From Ulvibacterium marinum (GTDB lineage Bacteria > Bacteroidota > Bacteroidia > Flavobacteriales > Flavobacteriaceae): a stretch of DNA of 64,000 nucleotides. A program made the position numbers and the translations under genes. The notes beneath the pieces were generated by a model. That model worked only from the letters and a program-made list of their open reading frames with translations, was not told where the DNA came from and did no database searches. The stretch is from NCBI RefSeq assembly GCF_003626755.1, contig NZ_RBCJ01000001.1:1054001-1118000 (forward strand), given 5' to 3'. This document shows, one piece after another, positions 20,341 to 31,976 of the stretch (positions within the stretch are counted from its first letter, which is position 1; every line of letters begins with the position of its first letter).

Positions 20341-21105
20341 ATGAAAATAGTTTCGTATAACGTAAATGGTATTCGGGCCGCGTTGAACAAGGGTTTTTTG
20401 GAATGGTTGAATACTGTAGACCCCGATGTGGTCTGTCTTCAGGAAATAAAAGCTCAGGAAGATCAACTGGACCTGGAGCTCTTTGAAAAAGCGGGCTATT
20501 CCCATAATTATTGGTTCAGTGCCCAAAAGAAAGGCTATAGCGGAGTCGCTATTTTATCCAAACAAAAACCGGATCATGTGGAATTTGGTACCGGAATAGA
20601 CTATATGGATTTTGAAGGAAGAAACCTAAGGGCGGATTACAACGGAACTTCGATTATGAGCCTATATCTTCCTTCCGGAACCAATTTGGCCCGTTTGGAG
20701 CATAAGCTTCAATACATGGCCGATTTTCAGGACTATATCAATGGATTAAAAAAGGAATATCCGAATTTGATCATTCTTGGGGATTATAACATCTGTCATC
20801 AGGCCATTGATATTCATGACCCTGTACGAAATAAAAATGTATCCGGTTTTTTACCTGTAGAAAGGGAATGGATCGGCAATTTCATGGATAGTGGATTTAT
20901 TGATAGCTTCCGTCATTTTAACAAAGAGCCTCATAACTATACCTGGTGGAGTTACCGGGCCAATGCCCGAAACAACAATAAAGGGTGGCGGTTGGATTAT
21001 GGTATGGTAAGTGAACCGTTGGGGAATCGGCTTAAACGTTCCGTTATTCTATCCGAAGCAAAACATAGTGACCACTGCCCGATTCTTGTGGAGTTGGAAA
21101 ATTGA
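20341..21105 (+). CDS. xth: Exodeoxyribonuclease III
   Basis: This 254-residue enzyme cuts DNA at abasic sites and removes 3' blocking groups in base-excision repair. I start it at MKIVSYNVNGIRAAL, the conserved N-terminus; upstream in-frame sequence from 20230 has no family similarity. The metal and catalytic residues are in VCLQEIKAQ (Glu), the loop LGDYNICHQAIDIHDP, and RLDYGMVS and SDHCPILVEL at the end (Asp-His pair). Length and motifs match the ExoIII branch of the EEP superfamily. It is divergent from the outer-membrane protein gene. Confidence 0.95.
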   Translation: MKIVSYNVNGIRAALNKGFLEWLNTVDPDVVCLQEIKAQEDQLDLELFEKAGYSHNYWFSAQKKGYSGVAILSKQKPDHVEFGTGIDYMDFEGRNLRADYNGTSIMSLYLPSGTNLARLEHKLQYMADFQDYINGLKKEYPNLIILGDYNICHQAIDIHDPVRNKNVSGFLPVEREWIGNFMDSGFIDSFRHFNKEPHNYTWWSYRANARNNNKGWRLDYGMVSEPLGNRLKRSVILSEAKHSDHCPILVELEN

Positions 21106-21174
21106 TAGTTAGTTAAACTTCGAAGGCATTTTAATTTGTAAATTTGGGCTTTTAAAAAAACCGCCGAACTTAGG

Positions 21175-22215
21175 ATGAAATATACCAACTTACCGCACTC
21201 CGATATTGAAGTCAGTAAAATTTGTTTGGGTACCATGACCTGGGGCAAGCAGAATACGGAAGCCGAGGGACATGAACAAATGGATTATGCCTTTGATCAA
21301 GGCATCAACTTTTTTGATACCGCCGAATTATATCCAATACCTCCACATGCGGACCGGTATGCGGATACCGAGAAAATCATTGGTACTTGGTTTAAAAAGT
21401 CCGGGAACCGGGATAAAATTGTTTTGGCCAGTAAGATTGCTGGAAAAGCGGAATTCACCAAGTTTATTCGGACTACTGGATTTACCAGAAAATCCATTAC
21501 AGAGGCCGTGGAAGGGAGTTTAAAACGCTTGCAAACGGATTATATAGATCTCTACCAATTGCATTGGCCGGACCGAAATACGAACTATTTTGGCAAAAGG
21601 GGATACGCCTATGATGTAACCGATCATTGGAAGGATAATATCCACCAGATATTGGAAACTTTACGCGACCTGATACGTGAAGGAAAAATTCGCCATGTGG
21701 GACTTTCCAACGAAACGCCATGGGGCGTTATGCGTTACCTGGAAGAAAGTAAGGTGCACCCGAGCCTGCCCAGAATGATTACCATACAAAACCCGTATAG
21801 TCTGTTGAACCGTTTGTTTGAAATAGGTAATGCAGAAGTCTCCCATCGGGAGAAAATAGGGTTATTGGCCTATTCCCCTTTAGGCTTTGGCACTTTGAGC
21901 GGAAAGTATTTGGGTGGGATGCAACCGGCTACTTCAAGGATTACCCTTTTTCCTAACTATACGCGATACAGCGCAGAAACTGCGGTGAGGGCCACGGAAA
22001 AATATCATAAATTGGCTCAGGACAACGACTTGTCCATGGCGCAGATGGCCTTGGCTTTTGTAAACACAAGACCTTTTTTGACCAGTAATATTATCGGGGC
22101 CACTTCTATGCGGCAATTGAAAGAGAATGTAGCCAGTATTGATGTGAAATTGAGCGATTCGGTTCTTGAGGGTATTGAGGAAATCCATAATGCCATCCCG
22201 AATCCGGCACCGTAG
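21175..22215 (+). CDS. Aldo/keto reductase, Tas-like
   Basis: This 346-residue NADPH-dependent oxidoreductase has a TIM-barrel fold. The catalytic tetrad is recognisable: Asp and Tyr in NFFDTAELYP, Lys in VLASKIAG and His in LYQLHWPDR. The coordination of NADP is suggested by IIGATSMRQLKENV near the C-terminus. Overall spacing resembles the E. coli Tas subgroup. The substrate is unknown. A TAAATTTG -7-type element at 21139-21146 lies 28 bases before the ATG. It is convergent with radA, with only three bases between stop codons. Confidence 0.88.
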   Translation: MKYTNLPHSDIEVSKICLGTMTWGKQNTEAEGHEQMDYAFDQGINFFDTAELYPIPPHADRYADTEKIIGTWFKKSGNRDKIVLASKIAGKAEFTKFIRTTGFTRKSITEAVEGSLKRLQTDYIDLYQLHWPDRNTNYFGKRGYAYDVTDHWKDNIHQILETLRDLIREGKIRHVGLSNETPWGVMRYLEESKVHPSLPRMITIQNPYSLLNRLFEIGNAEVSHREKIGLLAYSPLGFGTLSGKYLGGMQPATSRITLFPNYTRYSAETAVRATEKYHKLAQDNDLSMAQMALAFVNTRPFLTSNIIGATSMRQLKENVASIDVKLSDSVLEGIEEIHNAIPNPAP

Positions 22216-22218
22216 GAA

Positions 22219-23580
22219 TTATCCAAATAATCGGCTTATTACATCTTCGATTTTAGAAACCAGTTCAATTTCAATTTGGGTATTTTTCAAGCCAATTTTG
22301 TTACGTTTGGAAACATAAATCGTAGAAAAGCCCAATTTTTCAGCTTCCAAAATACGCTGCTCTACCCGTTGCACCGGTCGTATTTCTCCAGCCAAACCAA
22401 TTTCTGCGGCGAAACAAATCCCTTTTTCTATAGGAATATCAATATTACTGGAAAGAATGGCCGCAATTACGGCCAAATCTATGGCCGGATCATCTACGGA
22501 AATACCTCCGGTAATGTTTAAAAAGACATCTTTGGCCCCCAATTTAAAACCGGCACGTTTTTCCAAGACCGCCAAAAGCATATTTAGACGTTTTGCATTG
22601 TAACCCGTATTGGAACGTTGGGGCGTACCATAGACTGCGGTACTTACAAGGGCCTGAATTTCAATGAGCAAAGGCCGCATTCCCTCTACGGTAGAGGCAA
22701 TGGCCGTACCACTAAGCCCCTCGTCGTTTTTTGAAATCAGGATTTCCGATGGGTTATTCACTTCCCGAAGGCCATTTCCCTGCATTTCATAGATACCCAG
22801 TTCTGCGGTGGAACCAAACCTATTCTTTAAAGCTCTTAGGATGCGATATACATAATTTCGGTCACCTTCAAATTGAAGTACCGTGTCTACCATATGTTCC
22901 AGAATCTTGGGACCTGCAATGGAACCGTCTTTGGTGATATGACCGATAAGGACAACAGGGGTATTTGTTTCCTTGGCAAATTTGATGAGTTCCGCAGTAC
23001 ATTCACGAATCTGTGAAATGCTGCCAGCGGCGGATTCGATATAATCCGAATGCAAGGTCTGTATTGAATCGATGACCACAATATCTGGCCCTAGGGCCTC
23101 GATTTGCTGAAAAATATGTTGGGTTTTGGTCTCGGTTAGAATAAAACAGTTCTCAGTATCCGGATGGATACGATCTGCTCGCATTTTAATCTGTTTTTGG
23201 CTTTCCTCCCCAGAAACATAGAGCGTTTTATAAGGAAGTTTTAGGGCTATTTGAAGCAACAAAGTACTCTTGCCCACACCGGGCTCTCCACCTAAAAGTA
23301 CCATGGAACCAGGGACTAGTCCGCCACCCAATACCCTATTGAATTCTTGGTCATATACATCCAGGCGAAGCTCACGCTCTGTATTTATTTCACTGACCCG
23401 TAAAGGTTTGGGGATTTTTTCCCTAGGACCCCTGCTTGTCTTCCAACCACTTTTCTCCTCCTTTTGAATGACTTCCTCCACAACGGTATTCCATTGCTTA
23501 CAGGCGGTACATTGTCCTACCCATTTGGCGAATTGGGTACCACAATTTTGACAGAAATAGGCGGTTTTTGTCTTGGCCAT
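22219..23580 (-). CDS. radA: DNA repair protein RadA
   Basis: This 453-residue RecA-like ATPase promotes branch migration during recombination. The N-terminal zinc finger has C10, C13, C24 and C27. The Walker A motif is GEPGVGKS at residues 98-105, the RadA signature KNRFG lies in LKNRFGSTAELG, and the C-terminal third is the Lon-protease-like domain (GISVDDPAIDLA). Length is normal. It is the last gene of the minus-strand run that starts with panC, but a 162-base gap separates it from the esterase-like gene, so it may have its own promoter. Confidence 0.96.
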   Translation of the reverse strand: MAKTKTAYFCQNCGTQFAKWVGQCTACKQWNTVVEEVIQKEEKSGWKTSRGPREKIPKPLRVSEINTERELRLDVYDQEFNRVLGGGLVPGSMVLLGGEPGVGKSTLLLQIALKLPYKTLYVSGEESQKQIKMRADRIHPDTENCFILTETKTQHIFQQIEALGPDIVVIDSIQTLHSDYIESAAGSISQIRECTAELIKFAKETNTPVVLIGHITKDGSIAGPKILEHMVDTVLQFEGDRNYVYRILRALKNRFGSTAELGIYEMQGNGLREVNNPSEILISKNDEGLSGTAIASTVEGMRPLLIEIQALVSTAVYGTPQRSNTGYNAKRLNMLLAVLEKRAGFKLGAKDVFLNITGGISVDDPAIDLAVIAAILSSNIDIPIEKGICFAAEIGLAGEIRPVQRVEQRILEAEKLGFSTIYVSKRNKIGLKNTQIEIELVSKIEDVISRLFG

Positions 23581-23742
23581 CCAAGGGAGTTTAGATTGGC
23601 CCTAAAGGTAACAAGAAGTTTGAAAACGATTATTTTTATAGATGCGATTCGGATTCGCAATAGAAATTTCAAGATTGAACGAACCCTATACTGTGAATCA
23701 TTCAACCCAAGCTCGGTGTTTAGCGATAAACCGTAAACTCTG
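23581..23742. other. Intergenic gap upstream of radA
   Basis: No gene is seen here. A small GCGA-loop hairpin (GTTTA GCGA TAAAC) lies near 23715-23730, close to the end of the esterase-like gene. It may slow or end transcription, but there is no T-run. Confidence 0.35.
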
Positions 23743-24876
23743 TTAATATCCGAAATCTGCCTTGAGCGCATCAATTTTCTCCAAGGCCATTTCCTTGGTA
23801 AGGAAGTCTATTTCGTCCATGCCGAAGGCCTTTTCAAAGGTGCGTAGGGCCTTTTTAGGCTCACCTAGTTGCTCATAATATTCGCCTTCAAAATAAAAAC
23901 CCAACATGGTATCCGGAAATTCTTTTTTACAAAGATCTGACAGGGATTTTAAGGACTCCAGGTCTTCCTTCTTTCGGGTTCCGGCATAAATGGCCATAAC
24001 GTCATTGAGTTCCACCGATTTACGGAACCCAAAAAGATCTTCTATCATATTGTATTTGTCCTCCAGGTATTGGTAGACCGGTTCATCCGATGTCAATATC
24101 TTTTGTTTGTATTCCTGTGGGCTTATCGGTTTAAATATGTTAAAAGTCCGGTCCCATGCCTTTCCAAGGCCATACGTGGCTATGGAAACTTCATTGGCTT
24201 CTTGATATTGGTCAAAGAAATAGTGGAAGGACTCCTTATCTATGACCTTAAGTGCCCTGTCCATTTGGAGTATCGTTTCATCCGCCTTTCCTTCAACGAT
24301 AAGATGATAGAATATCTTCTGCTTTAGGGCATTCAACCGTTCCGGAACCCTGGTTTCCATTTCAGGGGCCAATGAAGGCGAGATGCTTATATAGGCATTG
24401 AACAGTGAATTTTCCTTGAAAAGCCAATAGTTTTGAAAATTCGCTGTAATATCATAACCCACGATCATTTTGAAAGGAGCAGTATTATAGTTCAAATCCA
24501 AATAGGGAATGATTTCCATACCCAAGAATTCAAAGAACTTTTTCCCCTTTTCCGTTGGAAGTCCGGTATTTTCCTCAAAAGCACAATCTTCCCAACGTAA
24601 GTCGTCCTTACTTTGGTGGATGCCTACAACTATAGATTCCGGCATACCTTGGAAAGTACTGTAGAACTTAGCGGTGGCGACTACTTGATCAAATAGATAA
24701 TCCCCATCCAATACCACAATGAGCGGATATTTTTTTTCTTCCGAAAGGTTTTCTGGAAAATAGTAGGAAACATCCCTTCTTTCCTGGAGTTTAAAGGATT
24801 CAAAAATCTCTTTTGTCACCTGGGCATTGACGCTAAGGCATAAAAGTAGGGTAAGCGTAAGGATTAAACGTTGCAT
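23743..24876 (-). CDS. Esterase-D-like alpha/beta-hydrolase, nucleophile apparently missing
   Basis: This 377-residue protein has a signal peptide (residues 1-19, ending VNAQ), then an alpha/beta-hydrolase domain of the putative esterase family (PLIVVLDGDYLF, SIVVGIHQ), and a helical TPR-like C-terminus (AFGMDE region). The usual nucleophile elbow G-x-S-x-G is replaced by GYDITAN at residues 140-146, with Asp142 where serine is expected. That suggests a non-catalytic or altered activity. It is encoded in the panC-panD-flippase-radA run, exported to the periplasm or surface. No function is proposed. Confidence 0.78.
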   Translation of the reverse strand: MQRLILTLTLLLCLSVNAQVTKEIFESFKLQERRDVSYYFPENLSEEKKYPLIVVLDGDYLFDQVVATAKFYSTFQGMPESIVVGIHQSKDDLRWEDCAFEENTGLPTEKGKKFFEFLGMEIIPYLDLNYNTAPFKMIVGYDITANFQNYWLFKENSLFNAYISISPSLAPEMETRVPERLNALKQKIFYHLIVEGKADETILQMDRALKVIDKESFHYFFDQYQEANEVSIATYGLGKAWDRTFNIFKPISPQEYKQKILTSDEPVYQYLEDKYNMIEDLFGFRKSVELNDVMAIYAGTRKKEDLESLKSLSDLCKKEFPDTMLGFYFEGEYYEQLGEPKKALRTFEKAFGMDEIDFLTKEMALEKIDALKADFGY

Positions 24877-24903
24877 AGGGTGCTTTTTGGTCCGTAGGAC
24901 AGA

Positions 24904-25869
24904 TTACCGGTTTCTGTTCCATAACGGTAATACCAGAAAAGATATTGCACCAAAAATAACGATCATAAGGTTTTGTGCCGTCCACATGATCCACCCATAG
25001 GCATCCCCGGAGGTTTTGCTTATTCCGAAAAAAGACAAGGCTGCGGTCACTACAATAGGGAAAAGACCCAAACCGCCATTGGTGGTAGCCATTGCAAAGG
25101 CCCCTGCAACAAAGGCTACCAAAAGTGCTCCTAAAGAAAGATTTTCAGTTTCAGGGACCGTAAATTTTATAACCCAGAACATGCCGATATAACAAGCCCA
25201 GATAAGGATGGTATGAAATATAAAGCGCCCCTTCTGCTTCATTTTAAAAATACTCAAAATCCCGTCCAAAAGGCCTTTCAAAAAAGCCTTGATTCTCATA
25301 GCATAGGCGGAAGTGGATTTTCTAATAATCCTGATGGAGATAACAAGTCCTAGTATACCGGCTCCGATCAACCCAATTGAGCCCACCAACCCTATTCCAT
25401 TTTCTTCAAGAATACCCAATATTATCTCGGCCTGGAACAAAAATGCGGTAAGTATCACCAAAAGCAACATAATCACGTCGATAACCCGTTCGGTAACTAT
25501 AGTGCCAAAACCCTTTTCAAAGGGAACGTCCTCATAGGTGTTCAGGGCGGTAGCCCGTAAAATCTCGCCAGAACGTATGATCAACAAATTGGCAAAGTAG
25601 GAGATTAGTATGATAAAAACATTATTGATGATCTTTGGTCGATACCCCAAGGGTTCTAGCAAATAGTTCCAACGTATTGCCCTGGAAACATGGCTCACAA
25701 TACCTATAAATATGGATAGGCCTACCCAGAACATATTGGCTTCCTTTATATGTAGGATAATCTGTTGTCTATCTTCTGGTGAAGTGCTGCTATAAGAATA
25801 CCAGACCAAAAAAACTCCCAAGGATATCGGGAGTATGGTTTTTAGTATTTTTTTTAGCTTATTGTTCAA
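24904..25869 (-). CDS. Lysylphosphatidylglycerol synthase-like flippase-domain membrane protein
   Basis: This 321-residue integral membrane protein has about eight transmembrane helices and the UPF0104/LPG_synthase_TM pattern (SHVSRAIRWNYLLEPLGY, NGGLGLFPIVVT). In MprF this domain flips lysyl-lipids, but this protein lacks the synthase domain, so it may move another lipid. The start appears to be TTG: the panD stop lies two bases upstream and the next ATG is within the second helix. The tight spacing implies co-transcription with panD. Confidence 0.85.
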   Translation of the reverse strand: MNNKLKKILKTILPISLGVFLVWYSYSSTSPEDRQQIILHIKEANMFWVGLSIFIGIVSHVSRAIRWNYLLEPLGYRPKIINNVFIILISYFANLLIIRSGEILRATALNTYEDVPFEKGFGTIVTERVIDVIMLLLVILTAFLFQAEIILGILEENGIGLVGSIGLIGAGILGLVISIRIIRKSTSAYAMRIKAFLKGLLDGILSIFKMKQKGRFIFHTILIWACYIGMFWVIKFTVPETENLSLGALLVAFVAGAFAMATTNGGLGLFPIVVTAALSFFGISKTSGDAYGWIMWTAQNLMIVIFGAISFLVLPLWNRNR

Positions 25870-25871
25870 GA

Positions 25872-26222
25872 TTAGTTTAACAGATTGTTCGCCTCATTGG
25901 GGAAGATCAATGCCGGATTAAAGTTTTTTGCCTCTTCTAAGCCCATCCAGGCATAGGTGATCAATATCAATACATCCCCAACAGCGACCTTTCGTGCCGC
26001 AGCACCATTTAAAGTAAGTTCACCACTACCTCGCGGTCCTGGAATAGCATAGGTTTCCAAACGTTCCCCATTGTTGTTGTTAACAATCTGCACCTTTTCA
26101 CCACGGATGATATTTGCAGCATCCATAAGGTCTTCATCAATGGTAATACTCCCTATGTAATTAAGGTCGGCACCAGTGACCTTTACACGATGAATCTTGG
26201 ATTTTACAACTTCTATTTGCAT
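25872..26222 (-). CDS. panD: Aspartate 1-decarboxylase
   Basis: This 116-residue pyruvoyl enzyme converts aspartate to beta-alanine for pantothenate and coenzyme A. The self-cleavage site is G24-S25 in NYIGSITID, where Ser25 becomes the pyruvoyl group. The length matches the family. It lies 13 bases after panC on the same strand, so beta-alanine and its consumer are made together. Confidence 0.96.
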   Translation of the reverse strand: MQIEVVKSKIHRVKVTGADLNYIGSITIDEDLMDAANIIRGEKVQIVNNNNGERLETYAIPGPRGSGELTLNGAAARKVAVGDVLILITYAWMGLEEAKNFNPALIFPNEANNLLN

Positions 26223-26235
26223 TTGACAAAGTTAG

Positions 26236-27081
26236 TTAATTCAGGGCTATGTTATCTATGAGCCGAACGTCGTTGGCATAAACGGCCATAAAGGCCCTAT
26301 ATTTTATATTATCCTGTTTTCTTTTGATGGGCATTAAGGTTCCCACATCCACTATTTCAACATATTCCAACTTTAAAAATGGATGTCCTTTAAATTGATC
26401 TTTGACCCAATCCATTATGGATTTAGCACTTTCCGTGCCAAATTTCTTTTTGGCAGTCTCCAGTGTTTTATAGATAAGACCAGCTTCTTTTCTTAGGGTC
26501 GTTGAGAGCCTTTTATTCCGCGAGCTCATGGCAAGTCCATTGGGTTCCCTGACAATAGGACAGCCTATGATGTCCACCGGGATATCCTTGATTTCTACCA
26601 GTTTTCTTATAATTTGTAATTGTTGAAAGTCTTTTTCTCCAAAGTAGGCTTTATTCGGCTTTATAAGTTTCAATAAGGTTTCCACCACGGTACCTACTCC
26701 ATTAAAATGGCCTTCCCTAAAAGCGCCTTCCATTACTTGGTCCAAACCATCGAACATATAGGATGTAGAGCCAACCCCATTTGGATACATCTCTTCTACG
26801 GAGGGTGCAAAGACAGCAATTTTATTAGAAAGTTTTTCCAAAATATCGATGTCTGCAATTAAACTTTGAGGATACTTTTCCAAGTCCTCCCGGTTATTGA
26901 ATTGGGTGGGATTAATAAAAATACTAACAACGGTGTTGTCGTTTTCGGAAATCGCTCTACGAACCAACGAAACATGGCCATGGTGCAAAGCTCCCATCGT
27001 TGGGACGAGCCCAAGGGACTCCCCATTGCCAAATGACGAAAGATGCGATTTGAGCTCTTTTTCAGTTTTGATTACTAGCAT
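26236..27081 (-). CDS. panC: Pantoate--beta-alanine ligase
   Basis: This 281-residue cytoplasmic enzyme joins pantoate and beta-alanine using ATP to make pantothenate. I start it at MLVIKTEKELKSHL; the longer reading from 27180 adds 33 residues that do not belong to the family and would contain the promoter. The nucleotide-binding PTMGALHHGH, the pantoate-site stretch FINPTQFNNREDLEKYP and the KMSKS-like MSSRNKRL are present. It heads the minus-strand run. It is divergent from the GT5 gene. Confidence 0.95.
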   Translation of the reverse strand: MLVIKTEKELKSHLSSFGNGESLGLVPTMGALHHGHVSLVRRAISENDNTVVSIFINPTQFNNREDLEKYPQSLIADIDILEKLSNKIAVFAPSVEEMYPNGVGSTSYMFDGLDQVMEGAFREGHFNGVGTVVETLLKLIKPNKAYFGEKDFQQLQIIRKLVEIKDIPVDIIGCPIVREPNGLAMSSRNKRLSTTLRKEAGLIYKTLETAKKKFGTESAKSIMDWVKDQFKGHPFLKLEYVEIVDVGTLMPIKRKQDNIKYRAFMAVYANDVRLIDNIALN

Positions 27082-27102
27082 CGTCTTTGTGCTAAAAGCC
27101 AG

Positions 27103-27134
27103 CAAACTTACTATAATTACGGCTAATCTGCATA
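27103..27134 (-). promoter_or_regulatory. Candidate panC promoter
   Basis: On the minus strand TAAGTTTG (27110-27103) matches the TAnnTTTG -7 consensus and TATG (27134-27131) is one base from the -33 TTTG, with 20 bases between. The -7 element lies about 20 bases before the panC ATG, which supports the shorter start. Confidence 0.45.
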
Positions 27135-27185
27135 ATTTTTGTAATTTTGCGGCCACGCTTGTCCGATAAATAAAATACAACTTTT

Positions 27186-27995
27186 ATGAATGGTAAAAAG
27201 ATATTGTTCGTATCTTCAGAATTAGTCCCCTACCTACCAGAGAACGAAGTTTCCCTAATGTCTTACGAAGCGCCAAGGATGGTCAACAGTAAAGGTGGCC
27301 AAATACGGATTTTCATGCCAAGGTACGGTAATATCAATGAGCGTAGACATCAGTTGCATGAGGTGATACGTTTGTCCGGTATGAACCTGGTAATCAATGA
27401 TATGGATATGCCTTTGATTATTAAGGTGGCTTCCATTCCAAGGGAGAGGATCCAGGTGTACTTTATTGACAATGACGAATATTTTAAGCGAAAATCCACC
27501 TTTTCGGATGAGGACGGCAATCTTTTTCCCGACAATGACCAACGCGCTATATTCTTTGCCAAAGGGGTGGTGGAGACCGTTAAGAAACTAAATTGGTCTC
27601 CGGACATTATCCATGTTCATGGTTGGATGGCTTCTTTATTGCCCCTTTATCTCAGGGAATACTATGCGGATGAGCCCCTATTTGCAGACAGTAAAATAGT
27701 AACTTCGGTATATGGTAGAAGTTTTGAGGGTAAATTGGACGAGAGTATGATTAATAAAATTACCTTCGATGGGGTGCCAGAAGAGAATATCAATGCTTTG
27801 GAAACTCCCAACTATAATAATTTGTTAAAAGTGGCGGTAGATTATTCGGATGCCGTTATTTTAGCCGCGGAAGAAATTCCGGAAGATTTGTTGAACCACA
27901 TTTCCAACCTTCAAAAACCCGTGTTACCTTATGTTTCCTTGCAAGAATTTGAAGAAGCATATGATAATTTTTATAACACACAAGTTTTAAAGTAA
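27186..27995 (+). CDS. Short glycogen/starch-synthase-like protein (GT5 N-domain only)
   Basis: This 269-residue protein matches the N-terminal Rossmann half of glycogen synthase (KKILFVSSELVPYLPENEV, DNDQRAIFFAKGVVE, DIIHVHGWMASLLPLYL) but ends where the C-terminal ADP-glucose-binding half would begin. Such short forms are common in Bacteroidota and usually carry the automatic label glycogen synthase. Without the second domain, ordinary glycogen synthesis is unlikely. No other glycogen genes are nearby. It is seven bases before the DUF4270 gene and probably co-transcribed with it. Confidence 0.8.
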   Translation: MNGKKILFVSSELVPYLPENEVSLMSYEAPRMVNSKGGQIRIFMPRYGNINERRHQLHEVIRLSGMNLVINDMDMPLIIKVASIPRERIQVYFIDNDEYFKRKSTFSDEDGNLFPDNDQRAIFFAKGVVETVKKLNWSPDIIHVHGWMASLLPLYLREYYADEPLFADSKIVTSVYGRSFEGKLDESMINKITFDGVPEENINALETPNYNNLLKVAVDYSDAVILAAEEIPEDLLNHISNLQKPVLPYVSLQEFEEAYDNFYNTQVLK

Positions 27996-27998
27996 TCC

Positions 27999-29897
<1,899 letters not shown>

Positions 29898-30072
29898 TAT
29901 CAATGGCTTACCATAATACCATAATTCTGTTTTAAGCAAGCAATATTTTCTCCCGCTTCATACCACATAAAGAGATTATACGTTTTATATCCAAAAAGTG
30001 ATAAACTTTAGAGACATCGTATTAGATTTGTGTCATACTCAAAGCAATCTTATTTAAAAACCTCTTTTAACT

Positions 30073-31920
30073 ATGTGTGGAATAGTTGGTTATATAGGAC
30101 ACCGTGATGCATATCCCATTATTGTAAAGGGTTTGCAACGTTTGGAATATAGAGGATATGATAGTGCGGGCATTGCATTGTATGACGGTACTTCCATAAA
30201 TCTTTCTAAAACCAAGGGTAAGGTCGAAGACCTTAAAAATAAGGCAAAGAATACTATTTCCTTGGCTGGTCACCTAGGGGTAGGGCATACCCGGTGGGCT
30301 ACTCATGGGGTGCCCAACGATGTAAATTCCCATCCCCATTATTCCAACTCAGGGGATTTGGTAATCATCCACAACGGGATAATCGAGAATTACGAATCCA
30401 TTAAAAAGGAATTGACCAAAAGGGGCTACATCTTTAAATCGGATACGGACACCGAAGTTTTAGTTAATCTTATTGAGGAGGTAAAGAAGACCGAAGCGGT
30501 TAAACTGGGGCAAGCAGTGCAAATTGCATTGAATCAGGTAGTAGGAGCTTATGCTATTGCGGTTTTTGATAAACAAAAGCCGGATGAAATTGTAGTGGCC
30601 AAGTTGGGTAGTCCTTTGGCTATCGGAATTGGCGAAAATGAGTTTTTTATTGCTTCGGATGCCTCTCCCTTCATAGAATTTACCAATAACGCGGTATATC
30701 TGGAAGATCAAGAGATGGCTATTGTACGACTGGGCAAGGAAATCAAATTACGTAAGATAAAGGATGATGCCATTGCCTATCCTAAGATTTTGGAGCTACA
30801 ATTAAACTTAGAGCAAATTGAAAAAGGAGGCTATGACCATTTCATGTTAAAGGAGATTTATGAGCAACCTCACGCCATTTTGGATACCTATAGAGGAAGA
30901 CTTCTCGCAGATCAGGGCATTATCCGTATGGCAGGAATAGATCAACATCTGGAAAAATTTGTCAATGCCAATAGAATAATAATTGTTGCTTGTGGAACTT
31001 CTTGGCATGCCGGGTTGGTAGCAGAGTATATTTTTGAGGATCTCGCCAGAGTACCGGTTGAGGTGGAATACGCATCGGAGTTTCGATATCGCAATCCCAT
31101 AATTACGGATAAGGACGTACTCATTGCCATATCACAGTCCGGTGAAACGGCAGATACTCTGGCCGCGATTAAACTGGCCAAGGAAAAGGGTGCTTTTGTC
31201 TTTGGAGTATGCAATGTTGTGGGATCGTCCATTGCTAGGGAAACCCATGCAGGGGCCTATACCCATGCCGGACCTGAAATAGGGGTAGCTTCGACCAAGG
31301 CTTTCACCACTCAAATTACCATCCTAACTTTAATGGCCCTTAAATTGGGTAAGGAAAAAGGAGAATTTTCAGAATCAAAATTTCATGAGTATTTGGCGGA
31401 ATTGGAAAATATTCCTGCCAAAGTACAAATAGCTTTGGAATCCAATCCATTGATTGAAATTATAGCGGATGTCTACAAGGATTCCAGTAACTGTCTTTAC
31501 TTGGGCAGAGGTTATAACTTCCCGGTAGCTCTTGAAGGAGCTTTAAAGCTAAAGGAAATAAGTTATATACATGCGGAAGGCTATCCTGCTGCGGAAATGA
31601 AACACGGTCCTATCGCCTTGATCGATGAGCAAATGCCTGTAATTGTAATTGCCACGAATAAGGGGCATTATGAAAAAGTGGTAAGTAATATTCAAGAAAT
31701 AAAATCAAGAAAGGGGAAGATCATCGCTATCGTAACCGAAGGCGATGAGCAGGTTAAGGAATTGGCGGATCATGTAGTGGAGATTCCGGAAACAATAGAA
31801 AGTCTTACGCCCTTGTTGACCACAATACCCTTACAACTTTTATCCTATCATATAGCGGTCATGCGAAATTGTAATGTGGATCAGCCCCGTAATTTAGCGA
31901 AATCCGTTACTGTTGAATGA
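30073..31920 (+). CDS. glmS: Glutamine--fructose-6-phosphate aminotransferase (isomerizing)
   Basis: This 615-residue enzyme makes glucosamine-6-phosphate, the first step towards UDP-GlcNAc for cell-wall and lipid A synthesis. The N-terminus MCGIVGYIG presents the catalytic Cys after methionine removal; the glutaminase domain has HTRWATHGVPN. Two SIS domains follow (SQSGETADTLAA, LGRGYNFPVALEGALKLKE) and the C-terminus ends PRNLAKSVTVE as in the family. There is no glmS ribozyme upstream: the 175-base leader lacks its recognisable core. A -7-like TAGATTTG lies at 30023-30030. A terminator follows directly. Confidence 0.97.
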   Translation: MCGIVGYIGHRDAYPIIVKGLQRLEYRGYDSAGIALYDGTSINLSKTKGKVEDLKNKAKNTISLAGHLGVGHTRWATHGVPNDVNSHPHYSNSGDLVIIHNGIIENYESIKKELTKRGYIFKSDTDTEVLVNLIEEVKKTEAVKLGQAVQIALNQVVGAYAIAVFDKQKPDEIVVAKLGSPLAIGIGENEFFIASDASPFIEFTNNAVYLEDQEMAIVRLGKEIKLRKIKDDAIAYPKILELQLNLEQIEKGGYDHFMLKEIYEQPHAILDTYRGRLLADQGIIRMAGIDQHLEKFVNANRIIIVACGTSWHAGLVAEYIFEDLARVPVEVEYASEFRYRNPIITDKDVLIAISQSGETADTLAAIKLAKEKGAFVFGVCNVVGSSIARETHAGAYTHAGPEIGVASTKAFTTQITILTLMALKLGKEKGEFSESKFHEYLAELENIPAKVQIALESNPLIEIIADVYKDSSNCLYLGRGYNFPVALEGALKLKEISYIHAEGYPAAEMKHGPIALIDEQMPVIVIATNKGHYEKVVSNIQEIKSRKGKIIAIVTEGDEQVKELADHVVEIPETIESLTPLLTTIPLQLLSYHIAVMRNCNVDQPRNLAKSVTVE

Positions 31921-31941
31921 TTGATTTAAGAAAGAATATCT

Positions 31942-31976
31942 AAAAAAGGCCACGGACAATTTCCGTGGCTTTTTTC
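31942..31976 (+). terminator. Intrinsic terminator of glmS
   Basis: GCCACGGA and TCCGTGGC form an eight-pair stem with a five-base loop, preceded by an A-run and followed by a T-run. It lies about 25 bases after the glmS stop. Confidence 0.88.

Noticed and set aside
27082-27180. 33-residue N-terminal extension of PanC
   Set aside because: It is not part of the PanC family and contains the predicted promoter.
29898-30072. glmS ribozyme in the leader
   Set aside because: The conserved glmS ribozyme core and pseudoknot sequences are not recognisable, and the ribozyme is mostly a Firmicutes feature.
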